Assembly (NCBI RefSeq): GCF_003955715.1 | Contig: NZ_CP034463.1 | Span: 4,278,001-4,342,000 of the forward strand | Length of the DNA stretch: 64,000 bases | Direction: 5' to 3' | DNA from: Streptomyces aquilus | GTDB lineage: Bacteria > Actinomycetota > Actinomycetes > Streptomycetales > Streptomycetaceae | Shown here: piece after piece, positions 45,008 to 54,627 of the stretch | Position numbering within the stretch: the first letter of the stretch is position 1 | Layout of the letters: each line of letters begins with the position of its first letter | Translations under genes and position numbers: made by a program | Notes under the pieces: generated by a model | Database searches by the model: none | Told to the model about the DNA's origin: nothing | Seen by the model: the letters and a program-made list of their open reading frames with translations, nothing else

Positions 45008-46033
45008 TCAGGCGGACGCGCGCACCGTCAGTCGGGTGGGTACGACGACCGCGGCCGGCTCCGTCGCCGGGTCGAACAGCAGCCGGGCCAGCAGACGGCC
45101 CATCTCGGCGACGTCCTGGTGGACGGTGGTCAGCGGCGGGTCGGTGGACTCGGCGATCTCGGTGAGGTCGTCGAAGCCGACGACGGCCACGTCGTCCGGT
45201 ACCCGGCGGCCGCGCTCCCGCAGGACGTCGAGGGCACCGGCGGCCATGAGGTCGGAGGCGGCGAAGACGGCGTCCAGGTCGGGGCACCGGTCGAGCAGCG
45301 CGGTCATGGCGCGGGCGCCGCCCTGCCGGGTGTAGTCGGCGCGCTCCACGAGCTCGGGCGGGGCGTCGGGGAGGACGTCGCGGTAGCCGGCGAGGCGTTC
45401 GGCGGCGGAGTGTTCCTGGTCGTGCGGGCCGGTGACGGTGGCGATGCGGCGGCGGCCGAGCGAGACGAGGTGCCGGACGGCCTGGCGGGCGCCGCCGCGG
45501 TTGTCGCCGTCGACGTAGGGGTGGGCGCGCACGGTGTCGCCGTCGCGCAGCAGGGGTCGGCCGCCGAAGACGGCGGGGATGTCGAGACGGTCGGTCATGC
45601 CGTGCAGGCGGCCGCCGGGGTGCAGGGAGAAGAGGATGGCGCCGTCGACATGGCCGCCGCCGAGGTAGTCGGCCACGCGGGCGAGGTCGTCGGGCTCGTC
45701 CAGGAAGAGCAGGACGGCCTGGGCGCCGTGCCGGGCGAGTTCGCGGCGGATACCGCGCAGGAGGCAGTCGAAGAACGGGTCGAGGAAGAGCCGGCCGTCC
45801 GGCTGGTCGGCGACGACCGCGACGGCTCCCGTGCGGTGGGTGACCAGTTGGCGGGCGGCCTGGTTGGGGACGTAGCCGAGTTCGGCGATGACCCGCCGGA
45901 CCTCCTCGACGACCTCGGCGCGCACCTTGGGCTCGCCGTTGATCACCCGCGAGACCGTGGACCGGGACACCCCCGAGCGGCGGGCGACGTCCTCGATCGT
46001 GGGGCGCTGTCCGTGCGGCCGTCGCGTCAACAC
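45008..46033 (-). CDS. LacI-family transcriptional regulator
   Basis: 341 residues, start GTG 46033. The HTH is TIEDVARRSGVSRSTVSRVI (residues 12-31), followed by the hinge helix VPNQAARQLVTHRTG. The effector domain is periplasmic-binding-like with DLDAVFAASDLMAAGAL and VAVVGFDDL. It is inserted between mec and cysO, which adjoin in M. tuberculosis. Its target and sugar effector are unknown; no sugar transport gene is adjacent. Confidence 0.94.
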   Translation of the reverse strand: MLTRRPHGQRPTIEDVARRSGVSRSTVSRVINGEPKVRAEVVEEVRRVIAELGYVPNQAARQLVTHRTGAVAVVADQPDGRLFLDPFFDCLLRGIRRELARHGAQAVLLFLDEPDDLARVADYLGGGHVDGAILFSLHPGGRLHGMTDRLDIPAVFGGRPLLRDGDTVRAHPYVDGDNRGGARQAVRHLVSLGRRRIATVTGPHDQEHSAAERLAGYRDVLPDAPPELVERADYTRQGGARAMTALLDRCPDLDAVFAASDLMAAGALDVLRERGRRVPDDVAVVGFDDLTEIAESTDPPLTTVHQDVAEMGRLLARLLFDPATEPAAVVVPTRLTVRASA

Positions 46034-46070
46034 CGTCTCCGATCCGCCGAGTTGGTCGGGCCTGCGGTGA

Positions 46071-46493
46071 TCAGTATGCCTCGACGATCTGCACGTCCTC
46101 CTCGGTGACCTCGCCCTCGACGATGCGGTAGGAGCGGAACTGGAAGTCGCCGAGGCCGTCGGTGTCGGCGGTCGAGACGAGGACGTAGTGGGCGCCGGGC
46201 TCGTTGGCGTAGGAGATGTCGGTGCGCGAGGGGTAGGCCTCGGTCGCGGTGTGGGAGTGGTAGATGACCACCGGCTCCTCGTCGCGGTCGTCCATCTCGC
46301 GGTAGAGCTTGAGCAGGTCGCCGGAGTCGAACTCGTAGAACGTGGGCGACATGGCCGCGTTCAGCATCGGGATGAACCGCTCGGGGCGGTCCGATCCGGC
46401 CGGGCCCGCGACGACGCCGCACGCCTCGTCGGGGTGGTCCTTGCGCGCGTGCGCGACGATCTGGTCGACGAGGGCCTGGGTGATGGTCAGCAT
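46071..46493 (-). CDS. mec: Mec metalloprotease (JAMM), CysO processing
   Basis: 140 residues. A JAMM/MPN+ domain: EACGVVAG holds Glu, HSHTATEAYPSRTD the metal His pair with Ser and Asp. In mycobacteria Mec hydrolyses the CysO-cysteine bond, releasing Cys. Here it also is the probable remover of the two residues after Gly-Gly in CysO. It is separated from cysO by a LacI gene. Confidence 0.93.
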   Translation of the reverse strand: MLTITQALVDQIVAHARKDHPDEACGVVAGPAGSDRPERFIPMLNAAMSPTFYEFDSGDLLKLYREMDDRDEEPVVIYHSHTATEAYPSRTDISYANEPGAHYVLVSTADTDGLGDFQFRSYRIVEGEVTEEDVQIVEAY

Positions 46494-46513
46494 GTCCGTC
46501 AGGATAAGCAGAG

Positions 46514-46550
46514 GGGCCGCCCCGTACCGACAGGTGGTACGGGACGGCCC
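46514..46550 (-). terminator. Hairpin terminator between permease and mec
   Basis: GGGCCGCCCCGTACC (46514-46528) pairs with GGTACGGGACGGCCC (46536-46550), one mismatch, 7-nt loop. It is downstream of the permease on the minus strand. Confidence 0.7.
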
Positions 46551-46625
46551 ATATGCCGGACGCCTTGAGCGGCAGCGACAGGGGGTTCCACGAAAACTCC
46601 CTGGGCTGGACGTCCTCGGGAGTGG

Positions 46626-48065
46626 TCAGCCGACCTTCTCGAACTCCGGCTCGCGGCGCTCGGCGATCTGCGGGTTGCGGCTCTTGAGGGCGACCCAGCC
46701 GATGCCCAGCGCGATCGCCCAGCCCGCCATCACGTACAGGCAGACGCGGGAGTCGGCGTCGTACGCGATGAGGCCCGTGACGAAGAGCAGGAACACGATG
46801 GCGACGTACGAGCACTTCGCGCCGCCCGGCGCCGGGAAGGACGAGGCGGGCAGCCGGCCGGCGTCGACCGCGCGGCGGTACAGCACATGGCTGACCAGGA
46901 TCATCAGCCAGGTCCAGATGCCGGCCGCGGTGGCCACCGAGGTGACGTAGCCGAAGGCCTTCTCCGGGACGATGTAGTTGAGGACCACGCCGATGCCCAT
47001 GAAGGCGACCGAGACCGCGATGCCGAGGGCCGGGGTCTTGGTGGACGACAGCTTCTTGAAGACCGCGGGGGCCTCGCCGCTCTCGGCCAGGTTCCGCAGC
47101 ATGCGGCCGGTGGAGTACATGCCGGAGTTGCAGGAGGACAGCGCGGCGGTGAGGACCACGAAGTTCACGATGCCCGCGCCGGCCGGGATGCCGATCTTGG
47201 CGAAGGCGGCGACGAACGGGCTGACGCCCTCGCCGAACTCGGTCCACTTCACCACGCACAGGATGACGGTGAGCGCGCCGACGTAGAACAGCGCGATACG
47301 CCACGGCAGCGTGTTGATCGCCTTGGGGAGGGTCTTCTCCGGGTCCTCGGACTCGCCGGCGGTGACGCCGACCAGCTCGACGGCGAGGTAGGCGAACATG
47401 ACGCCCTGAAGGGTCATCAGGGACGAGCCGACGCCCTTGGGGAAGAAGCCGTCGAAGGCCCACAGGTTGGAGACGGCGGCGGTGTCGCCGGCGGAGCTGA
47501 AGCCGAAGGTGAGCACACCGAGACCGATGACGATCATGCCGATCAGGGCGGTGACCTTGACCATCGAGAACCAGAACTCCAGCTCGCCGAAGAGCTTCAC
47601 GGAGATCAGGTTGACCCCGAAGAGGATCACCAGGAAGACCAGGGCGGTCACCCACTGCGGGATGTGCGGGAACCAGTAGTTGACGTAGATCGCCGCGGCC
47701 GTGAGCTCGGCCATGCCGGTCACGACCCACATCAGCCAGTACGTCCAGCCGGTGAAGTAGCCGAAGAACGGGCCGAGGAACTCGCGGGAGTACTCCGCGA
47801 AGGAGCCCGAGACGGGGCGGTAGAGCAGGAGCTCGCCGAGCGCCCGCATGATGAAGAAGATGATCACGCCCGCGAGGGCGTACATGAAGATGAGGCTGGG
47901 GCCGGCCTTGGCGATGTTCGCCCCGGCTCCCAGGAACAGTCCGACGCCGATGGCGCCGCCGATCGCGATCATCTGGACCTGGCGACTGCCGAGGCCACGC
48001 TCGTAACCCTCTTCGGAGGTGCCGGAGGTGTTCTCCGGACCCTTGTCGACCTGAGCGGAGGTCAT
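46626..48065 (-). CDS. Amino-acid permease, APC superfamily
   Basis: 479 residues from ATG 48065. Twelve membrane segments; the start GLGSRQVQMIAIGGAIGVGLF and FIMRALGELLLYRPVSGSFAEY are the AAT-family (AroP/GabP/AnsP-like) signatures. It imports an amino acid with protons; the specificity cannot be decided. It interrupts the otherwise conserved mec-DUF2017-clpS order. Confidence 0.93.
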   Translation of the reverse strand: MTSAQVDKGPENTSGTSEEGYERGLGSRQVQMIAIGGAIGVGLFLGAGANIAKAGPSLIFMYALAGVIIFFIMRALGELLLYRPVSGSFAEYSREFLGPFFGYFTGWTYWLMWVVTGMAELTAAAIYVNYWFPHIPQWVTALVFLVILFGVNLISVKLFGELEFWFSMVKVTALIGMIVIGLGVLTFGFSSAGDTAAVSNLWAFDGFFPKGVGSSLMTLQGVMFAYLAVELVGVTAGESEDPEKTLPKAINTLPWRIALFYVGALTVILCVVKWTEFGEGVSPFVAAFAKIGIPAGAGIVNFVVLTAALSSCNSGMYSTGRMLRNLAESGEAPAVFKKLSSTKTPALGIAVSVAFMGIGVVLNYIVPEKAFGYVTSVATAAGIWTWLMILVSHVLYRRAVDAGRLPASSFPAPGGAKCSYVAIVFLLFVTGLIAYDADSRVCLYVMAGWAIALGIGWVALKSRNPQIAERREPEFEKVG

Positions 48066-48388
48066 GTGTGTGGTGCGCCTTTCTCCATACCGAACCGGGC
48101 CTCTCGTCGGCCTCGGATCGGTTCTCGATCCCCCCGGATACTGGAGCTTTCTGCCTGGCCGGTGGTTACCGGCTCGGTGGCGCACCCGACCGAACATACG
48201 GGTGGTGTTCGTCGGGCGGTCGTGAAGATTTATCACGGCCGCAATATTGATCACCTGTGCGAGATGTGACGCAGGACACAGGGAGAAGCGGACAAAAGAC
48301 CGCCCGGGTGGACATACGAGGCCGCCGCGGTGACGCGATCGTTATCCGGATTTGAGCGTCCGCTGAGCGAACATAAAACCGTCACAAA
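48066..48388. other. 323-bp intergenic region without gene
   Basis: It carries the promoter region of the permease and the 3' flank of the DUF2017 gene. A patch at about 48231-48252 (AAGATTTATCACGGC followed by GCAATATTGATCA) is unusually AT-rich. I see no reading frame with Streptomyces codon bias, no RNA gene and no clear repeat. Confidence 0.6.
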
Positions 48389-48991
48389 CTACGGCAGAAG
48401 CGTGGAGACCAGCGTCTCCTGCAACCCGCCCAGCCACAGATACGCCATCACCATCGGCTTGCGCGGATCCTCGTCCGGCAGCCGGTAGAGGAGGTCCGTG
48501 TCCTCCTCGTCGGTGATCTCCAGCCTCGAACCGATCGCGAGACGCAGGTCGTTGAGGGAGCCCAGCCACTGCCGGGACTCCTCCGTCGACAGCTTCAGCA
48601 CCGCCCCGCCGTCGCCCACCGGGCTCAGCGCGTCCAGGCTGCGGATCACCGCGAGGGCGTTGTCGCGCTTGCCGGCCCTGAGGTCGTTCTCGGTGTAGCG
48701 GCGGAACTCGGACGAGTACGCGCGCTGCTCCTCGGCCTCCTTGGCCTCCGGGGTGCCCTCGGGGTCGCTGTAGGCGTCCGGGAAGAGCCGCTTGAGCACC
48801 GGGTCGGAGGGCGGTTCGCTCGGCCCTTCGGCGAAGAGCTCGGCGAGCGGGTCGTCCGAGGCGTCCTCGCCGGGTCCGGGGCCGATGAGCTCCAGGAGCT
48901 GGACGGCCAGCGACCGGATGATGGAGATCTCGACGTCGTCGAGGGCGACGGCCGCGCCGCCGCCGGGGAGCGGTTCGAAGGTGCCTGGCAT
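48389..48991 (-). CDS. DUF2017 protein
   Basis: 200 residues from ATG 48991. It is helical and acidic, without membrane segment: VEISIIRSLAVQLLEL near the start, FRRYTENDLRAGKRD near 96 and YLWLGGLQETLVSTL at the end. DUF2017 proteins are encoded beside clpS in actinobacteria (Rv1332 in M. tuberculosis), which suggests a role with ClpS or ClpC proteolysis. The function is unknown. Confidence 0.9.
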   Translation of the reverse strand: MPGTFEPLPGGGAAVALDDVEISIIRSLAVQLLELIGPGPGEDASDDPLAELFAEGPSEPPSDPVLKRLFPDAYSDPEGTPEAKEAEEQRAYSSEFRRYTENDLRAGKRDNALAVIRSLDALSPVGDGGAVLKLSTEESRQWLGSLNDLRLAIGSRLEITDEEDTDLLYRLPDEDPRKPMVMAYLWLGGLQETLVSTLLP

Positions 48992-49002
48992 CAGAGGGAT
49001 CG

Positions 49003-49320
49003 CTACTTCCGGTCCTGCTGGAGGGTGGCCCACAGTCCGTAGCCGTGCATCGCCTGCACGTCGCGCTCCATCTCCTCGCGGGTTCCGCTGGAGACGACCG
49101 CCCGGCCCTTGTGGTGGACGTCGAGCATCAGTTTGGTGGCCTTGTCCTTCGAGTACCCGAAGTAGGTCTGGAAGACATAGGTCACGTAGCTCATGAGGTT
49201 GACCGGGTCGTTGTGGACGATCGTGACCCAGGGGACGTCCGGCTCGGGGACGGCGAAGACCTCTTCCGCCGACTCGGTGCGTTCGATCTCTACGGGAGCG
49301 GGTGACGTCACAGAGCCCAT
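49003..49320 (-). CDS. clpS: ClpS, N-degron adaptor of ClpAP/ClpCP
   Basis: 105 residues from ATG 49320. [20 protein letters not shown] is the ClpS core, with the Asn-Asp residues that bind an N-terminal residue of the substrate; [12 protein letters not shown] is the second family motif. It hands N-degron proteins to the Clp unfoldase. It is followed at 11 bp by DUF2017. Confidence 0.96.
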   Translation of the reverse strand: MGSVTSPAPVEIERTESAEEVFAVPEPDVPWVTIVHNDPVNLMSYVTYVFQTYFGYSKDKATKLMLDVHHKGRAVVSSGTREEMERDVQAMHGYGLWATLQQDRK

Positions 49321-49377
49321 GCTGCCACGGCCTCCACAAATCGTCACACTGACGCGAAGGGGTGTAGCATCCCTGCC

Positions 49378-50727
49378 ATGAACACAGCGGACCTTGGGCT
49401 GCCGGTGGACGTTCCCTCGACGGCGCTCTTCACGGATCAGTACGAGCTCACGATGTTGCAGGCCGCGCTGAAGGCCGGTACCGCCGAGCGGCGGAGCGTC
49501 TTCGAGGTCTTCACCCGGCGGCTGCCGGACGGGCGACGCTACGGGGTCGTGGCCGGGACCGGGCGGGTCCTGGACGCCGTCGAGAACTTCCGCTTCGACG
49601 CGGGCGTCCTCGGCTTCCTGCGGGAGCGCGGCATCGTCGACGAGCCGACCCTTCAGTGGCTGGCCTCCTACCGCTTCTCGGGGGACATCTGGGGCTACCC
49701 CGAGGGCGAGGTCTACTTCCCGGGCTCGCCGATCATGCGGGTGGAGGGGTCCTTCGCCGAGTGCGTGCTGCTGGAGACCGTGATCCTCTCGATCCTCAAC
49801 CACGACTCCGCGATCGCGGCGGCCGCCTCGCGCATGTCGGCCGCCGCCGGTGGCCGCCCGCTGATCGAGATGGGCGCGCGCCGCACCCACGAGCTGTCCG
49901 CCGTCGCCGCCTCCCGCGCCGCCTACGTCGGCGGCTTCGCCTCCACCTCCGACCTCGCGGCCGGCTTCCGCTACCACATCCCCACCGTCGGCACCTCCGC
50001 CCACGCCTTCACCCTGCTCCACGACAACGAGCGGGACGCCTTCCAGGCCCAGGTGAACTCGCTGGGCCGGAACACCACCCTGCTGGTGGACACCTACGAC
50101 GTGGCGAGCGCGGTGCGCACGGCGGTGGAGGTGGCCGGGCCCGAGCTGGGCGCCGTGCGGATCGACTCGGGGGACCTGCTGCTGGTCGCGCACCGGGTGC
50201 GGCAGCAGCTGGACGAGCTGGGCGCGCGGGACACGAAGATCATCGTGACCTCGGACCTCGACGAATACGCCATCGCCTCGCTCGCGGCGGCGCCCGTGGA
50301 CGCGTACGGCGTCGGCACCCAGCTGGTGACCGGCTCCGGGCACCCGACCTGCTCGATGGTCTACAAGCTGGTCGCCCGGGCCGAGTCCGCCGACCCCAAG
50401 GCGCCACTGGTGCCGGTGGCGAAGAAGTCGTCCGGCGGGAAGACGTCGATCGGCGGGCGCAAGTGGGCCGCGCGGCGGCTCGACGAGGACGGGATCGCGG
50501 AGGCCGAGGTCGTCGGCACCGGGCCCGTACCGCCCGAGCTGGTCGACCGGCAGCTGCTGGTGGAGCTGGTCAAGGGCGGGGACGTGGTGGCACGGGAGTC
50601 GCTGGACGTCGTACGGGACCGGCACGCGGCCGTGCGGGACGGGCTGCCGCTGTCGGCGACGCAGCTGTCGCGCGGGGAACCCGTCCTTCCGACGGAGTAC
50701 GTGCACGGGCGGTCGGGTAGCCAGTAA
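49378..50727 (+). CDS. pncB: Nicotinate phosphoribosyltransferase
   Basis: 449 residues. [18 protein letters not shown] is the usual N-terminus and [19 protein letters not shown] follows. [18 protein letters not shown] holds the catalytic His and VRIDSGDLL the PRPP site; IVTSDLDEY and VGTQLVTG complete it. It makes NaMN from nicotinate, PRPP and ATP in NAD salvage. It is divergent from clpS as in M. tuberculosis (Rv1330c). Confidence 0.97.
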   Translation: MNTADLGLPVDVPSTALFTDQYELTMLQAALKAGTAERRSVFEVFTRRLPDGRRYGVVAGTGRVLDAVENFRFDAGVLGFLRERGIVDEPTLQWLASYRFSGDIWGYPEGEVYFPGSPIMRVEGSFAECVLLETVILSILNHDSAIAAAASRMSAAAGGRPLIEMGARRTHELSAVAASRAAYVGGFASTSDLAAGFRYHIPTVGTSAHAFTLLHDNERDAFQAQVNSLGRNTTLLVDTYDVASAVRTAVEVAGPELGAVRIDSGDLLLVAHRVRQQLDELGARDTKIIVTSDLDEYAIASLAAAPVDAYGVGTQLVTGSGHPTCSMVYKLVARAESADPKAPLVPVAKKSSGGKTSIGGRKWAARRLDEDGIAEAEVVGTGPVPPELVDRQLLVELVKGGDVVARESLDVVRDRHAAVRDGLPLSATQLSRGEPVLPTEYVHGRSGSQ

Positions 50728-50819
50728 CGGTGCGCCCGCCCGCAGTGTCACAAGCCGTATCGCCGGACCGCCGAAGTCTCTAGGCTCGTAAGTTCACCCA
50801 TAGTCGAAGGACACCCACC

Positions 50820-51410
50820 ATGCGCCGCGCCTTGATCGTCGTCGACGTCCAGAACGACTTCTGCGAGGGGGGCAGCCTCGCCGTGGCCGGGGGTGCCGAT
50901 GTGGCCGCCGCCGTCACCGAGCTGATCGGACAGGCGGCCGGCTCCGGCTACCAGCACGTCGTGGCCACCCGCGACCACCACATCGCCCCCGGCGGCCACT
51001 TCGCCGACAACCCCGACTTCGTCCACTCCTGGCCCGCGCACTGTGTCGCGGGCACCGAGGGCGTGGGCTTCCACCCGAACTTCGCCCCGGCCGTCGCCTC
51101 CGGCGCCATCGACGCGGTCTTCGACAAGGGCGCCTACGCGGCCGCCTACAGCGGCTTCGAGGGCGCCGACGAGAACGGCGTCCCGCTGGCCGACTGGCTG
51201 CGCGCCCGGGAGGTCACCGAGGTCGACGTGGTCGGCATCGCCACCGACCACTGCGTGCGGGCCACCGCGCTGGACGCGGCGCGGGAGGGATTCCGTACCC
51301 AGGTGCTGCTGGACCTGACGGCGGGTGTCGCGGCGGAGACCACGGACCGGGCGCTGGAGGAGATGCGCGCGGCGGGCGTGGAACTCACCGGGAAGCCCGT
51401 CGTCGCCTGA
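50820..51410 (+). CDS. pncA: Nicotinamidase (isochorismatase family)
   Basis: 196 residues. The catalytic triad is Asp in VVDVQNDFC, Lys in FDKGAY and Cys in ATDHCVRATA; metal ligands are Asp and His in RDHHIAPGGHF. It hydrolyses nicotinamide to nicotinate, the substrate of the upstream pncB product, giving a two-step NAD salvage pathway. Confidence 0.96.
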   Translation: MRRALIVVDVQNDFCEGGSLAVAGGADVAAAVTELIGQAAGSGYQHVVATRDHHIAPGGHFADNPDFVHSWPAHCVAGTEGVGFHPNFAPAVASGAIDAVFDKGAYAAAYSGFEGADENGVPLADWLRAREVTEVDVVGIATDHCVRATALDAAREGFRTQVLLDLTAGVAAETTDRALEEMRAAGVELTGKPVVA

Positions 51411-51411
51411 C

Positions 51412-51759
51412 TCAGGCGGGTGCCGCCGGGCGCCGCAGCAGCGCCCGGATCGGGTGCCACAGCTCCTGGGCGAGCTCCGGGCCCGCCGCCACGACAGCGT
51501 TGTCAGGGGCCGTCCGCCATATCAGGCCGTCCGGGTGATGGAGTACGGCGGTGATCTCGTCCGGCGTCGGCGGGGCCGCGTTGCCGCGCAGGTAGACGGC
51601 CCGCAGCCCGAGGTTGCGCAGCCTGGTCAGGGCGCGCGCCCGGTTCTGGGCGTGGACGAGGACACGGACGCAGTCCGTGCCGTCGGCGGCGGGTCTGGGC
51701 AGGTTCAGCGCCACCACCACGCTGCCGGTCGGCAGCTTGCAGAAACCTCCTGCGGCCAT
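51412..51759 (-). CDS. Hypothetical protein
   Basis: 115 residues, stopping 2 bp from the pncA stop (convergent). VRVLVHAQNRARALTRLRNLGLRAVYLRGNA forms two alternating strand-helix units; no motif or signal peptide is clear. A conserved short streptomycete protein is likely; the function is unknown. Confidence 0.75.
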   Translation of the reverse strand: MAAGGFCKLPTGSVVVALNLPRPAADGTDCVRVLVHAQNRARALTRLRNLGLRAVYLRGNAAPPTPDEITAVLHHPDGLIWRTAPDNAVVAAGPELAQELWHPIRALLRRPAAPA

Positions 51760-51821
51760 GCAGTCACACCCCCGTGTGCACCGGTGTCAATAAGAGAGTC
51801 ATCAGGTGGCACCTAAACACG

Positions 51822-51855
51822 ATCGGCGGCGACCCGCCAGGGGGTCGCCGCCGAT
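51822..51855 (-). terminator. Hairpin terminator after the M6 protease
   Basis: ATCGGCGGCGACCC (51822-51835) pairs exactly with GGGTCGCCGCCGAT (51842-51855) over 6 nt. It lies 27 bp after the protease stop on the minus strand. Confidence 0.8.
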
Positions 51856-51881
51856 AGTCTTCTGACCTGCGGAAATGCGAA

Positions 51882-54224
51882 CTACTTCACCGCGGGGCCG
51901 ACCTCGAGGGAGATCGTGGAGCCGTTCTTGGCCTCCTTGACGATCTTGATCTTGGTGTTGGTGTCAGTGACCCGGACGCCCGCGAAGGGGGTCGCCTCGT
52001 CGTAGTAGGTGCTGGTGTGGTCGTTGAAGACCGGCACCCCCTTCGACGACGGGATCCTGGTCGCGACGTCCGCCTTGTGCAGCGTCATGCCGTCCGTGCG
52101 GTACAGGCTGAACGGCGAGTCGTAGGACTGGAGGCGGCTGCTCATCGCCGTGCCGTCGGCCCACTTCAGGGCCTTCGCGTGGGAGTCGATCGGCAGGACG
52201 AGACCGGTGCCCGGGTGGGCGCTGGTGTTGTTGTCCGCCTGGGAGGTGTCCCACTTCCAGATCAACAGGCCGTTCTGGTAGGCGTAGTGCTCGACCCAGC
52301 TCGGACGGGTCGTGGAGAAGCCGAAGTTGTACGGGCCGACCTTCAACGTCTTGTCGTACGACACGTACTGGCGGTTCTCCGCGATGTAGTACTGCGCGTA
52401 GTCCTTGCTGAAGGACGCGCCCACGCGGGAGAAGCCCTTCGCCGTCCAGGCCGCGTCCGCGGTCTCGGCGTCGTCGCTGAACAGGGCGGCGCCGTCGGCG
52501 GTCACGGAGATCCGGTCGGCCGTGAAGCCCTTGCCGGCCACACCGCCGTCCGAGGAGTAGCGGAAGCGCACGTCGATCTTCTGGCCGGCGTAGGCGTCCA
52601 GCGGGAACGACAGCTTCTTGTACGTCTCCGAGGAACCGGTCAGCACGGGCTGGCCGCTGGCGTCCTTCGGGAGGGCCGTGCCGTCCGCGGTGCCGTCGAC
52701 GGGCGTCCACTTGGTGCCGCCGTCGGTGGAGACCTCGGTGTAGACGTAGTCGTAGCCGGCCTCGGTGTCCCACCAGCCGTCCAGGGTCAGCGTCGCCGCC
52801 GACTTGCCGGTGAGGTCCACGGAACGGGACAGCGTGTTGTTGAGGCTGTTGCCGCTGCCGCTCCACCACTGGGTGGCGCCCTGGGCCGGGGTCACGATCT
52901 CGGTGGTGACCGCCTTCTTGGGCAGTTCGACGACCAGACCCTGCTTGTTCTTCGTGTTGTACTCGGCGACGCCCAGCCGGTGCTTGGACTTGGTCGCGGC
53001 CTTCGCCACGTCGTAGTCCAGCCAGCCCAGTTGGAGCTTGTCCCAGGCGGTCATGTCGCCGGGCAGGTCACCGATGGCGTCCTTGCCGGTGCCGAGCCAG
53101 GAACCGGAGGACATCAGGGTCCAGAAGCCGGTGGAGTTGTCACCGCCGCCGGAGGTGTCGTAGTGGTCCGGCAGACCGAGGTCGTGGCCGAACTCGTGGG
53201 CGAAGACGCCGAGTCCGCCGTTCTCCGGCTGGATGGTGTAGTCGCCGACCCAGATGCCGGTGTCGCCGACCTGGGTGCCGCCGAGCAGGTTGCCCGAGGG
53301 GCCGGAGTTGCCGGCGTCGGTGCCGAAGGCGTACCAGCGGTGCGCCCAGATGGCGTCCTCGCCCTGCGCGCCGCCGCCCGCGGACTCGTCCTCACCGGCG
53401 TGCACGATCTGGAAGTGGTCGATGTAGCCGTCGGGCTCGTTGAAGTCGCCGTCGCCGTCGAAGTCGTAGCGGTCCCACTGGTCGAACTCGGCGAGGTCCG
53501 CCTTGATCTGCGCGTCGGTGCGCCCCGCTGCCTTCTGCTGGGCGACCCAGGCCGTGACGCCGTCCTGCACCGCGTTCCAGGCGCAGGTGTCACAGGAGTT
53601 CGAGCCGTAACGGGCCTCGTTGTAGGGGACCTTGACCCAGTCGGTGACCTCGCCCTCGACCGAGTAGCGGCCCGAGGACTGCTTCTCGTAGTAGGTCTTC
53701 ATCGACGCGGTGCCGTCGCCGAAGTAGAGGTCCTCGTAGTGGGCCGTGTTGTAGTCCGCCTGCCACGCCGTGGAGTTGTCCTGGGCTCGGTCCGGCTGGG
53801 CTATCTCGTTGTGGGCGGGGCCGGCCGTGCCGCCGTAGCGGGGGTCCGTCTTGTCGCCGAACTCCACGAGGATCGTGAAGATCTTGTCGGTGCGCTCCCG
53901 GCCCAGCTCGACGTACTTGCTGTCGCCCTTGCGGCTCTTGAGCGCGACGACCTGGGAGCCGTGGCGCTGCTGCACCTTGGCATCGCCGGATATGACCTGC
54001 TTGAGCGCCTCTTCGCGCTGCGCCTCCTGGGTCTTGGAGAGCGGGCCGTCGAAGTCGTGTTCCTGCGTGGTCTTCGCCGGCTGCGGGTCGGTCCGGTTCG
54101 CGGTGGCCGACTGAGGGGCGGCGGTGCCGGCCTGGGCGACGGCGGACGTGGCGAACGTCGCGGTCGCGGCGGCCAGCGCGACGGTGGTCGCCGCCGCTCT
54201 GAACATCCAGGATCTACTGGTCAC
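51882..54224 (-). CDS. Secreted M6 metalloprotease, immune inhibitor A-like
   Basis: 780 residues from GTG 54224 (GGAGG 7 nt upstream). The N-terminus is a signal peptide (FRAAATTVALAAATATFATS, then AVAQA). A propeptide is followed by the catalytic domain: FAHEFGHDLGLPDHYDT is HExxHxxGxxxH-type, with Glu as base, near residue 430. The C-terminal 350 residues are a beta-sandwich (DGGVAGKGFTADRISVTADG) typical of the family. It probably degrades extracellular proteins. An operator-like palindrome lies upstream. Confidence 0.95.
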   Translation of the reverse strand: MTSRSWMFRAAATTVALAAATATFATSAVAQAGTAAPQSATANRTDPQPAKTTQEHDFDGPLSKTQEAQREEALKQVISGDAKVQQRHGSQVVALKSRKGDSKYVELGRERTDKIFTILVEFGDKTDPRYGGTAGPAHNEIAQPDRAQDNSTAWQADYNTAHYEDLYFGDGTASMKTYYEKQSSGRYSVEGEVTDWVKVPYNEARYGSNSCDTCAWNAVQDGVTAWVAQQKAAGRTDAQIKADLAEFDQWDRYDFDGDGDFNEPDGYIDHFQIVHAGEDESAGGGAQGEDAIWAHRWYAFGTDAGNSGPSGNLLGGTQVGDTGIWVGDYTIQPENGGLGVFAHEFGHDLGLPDHYDTSGGGDNSTGFWTLMSSGSWLGTGKDAIGDLPGDMTAWDKLQLGWLDYDVAKAATKSKHRLGVAEYNTKNKQGLVVELPKKAVTTEIVTPAQGATQWWSGSGNSLNNTLSRSVDLTGKSAATLTLDGWWDTEAGYDYVYTEVSTDGGTKWTPVDGTADGTALPKDASGQPVLTGSSETYKKLSFPLDAYAGQKIDVRFRYSSDGGVAGKGFTADRISVTADGAALFSDDAETADAAWTAKGFSRVGASFSKDYAQYYIAENRQYVSYDKTLKVGPYNFGFSTTRPSWVEHYAYQNGLLIWKWDTSQADNNTSAHPGTGLVLPIDSHAKALKWADGTAMSSRLQSYDSPFSLYRTDGMTLHKADVATRIPSSKGVPVFNDHTSTYYDEATPFAGVRVTDTNTKIKIVKEAKNGSTISLEVGPAVK

Positions 54225-54308
54225 TTGAGGTCCTCCCCCGCGTTCGGGCGCGCGGGGGCAGGAGGGGTCCTGGTCATGGAGGGTCCGCGCGCGCGTGATC
54301 AACGCGTG

Positions 54309-54332
54309 TAGTCAAGTGACGTCATTTGACTA
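54309..54332. promoter_or_regulatory. 24-bp palindrome before the M6 protease gene
   Basis: TAGTCAAGTGAC (54309-54320) and GTCATTTGACTA (54321-54332) are complementary apart from one pair. The site begins 84 bp upstream of the protease start. It looks like an operator of a dimeric regulator (MarR or similar). The regulator is not in the window. Confidence 0.55.
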
Positions 54333-54627
54333 GAGGTTCAGAAGAAAAGACAGACCTTGACCTGAGCAGGACAATTGCGCTATGCGGAGTTGGTGTCCGC
54401 TTTACGAACACCTCGTGTACCGGTCAACCGGCGCTCGACGCCGTCCACTGGATGGACGGCATGACTCCGTGCGCCCCCCGTGCACCGGTACTGTTGGTTA
54501 GGTCACGCTTACTGTTCGTTCCGCTCGGGCATGCACGCGAATAGAGTCGGTTGGCGGAACGTTCGAAATTCGGCGGAAAGCCAGGCCGACACCCCCGTGG
54601 ACCCCCACTTCCGAGGACACGATTGCC
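54333..54627. other. Intergenic region, no gene recognised
   Basis: About 295 bp without a convincing gene. A short open frame starting at 54326 has weak codon bias and no ribosome site. The tail end carries a GGAACGTTCGAAATTCGG stretch before the small membrane protein gene. Confidence 0.5.

Noticed and set aside
52017..54311. 764-codon plus-strand frame
   Set aside because: Antisense to the M6 protease, which has a signal peptide and HExxH motif.
54326..54544. 72-codon open frame upstream of the small membrane protein
   Set aside because: No ribosome site, weak codon bias and no recognisable motif.
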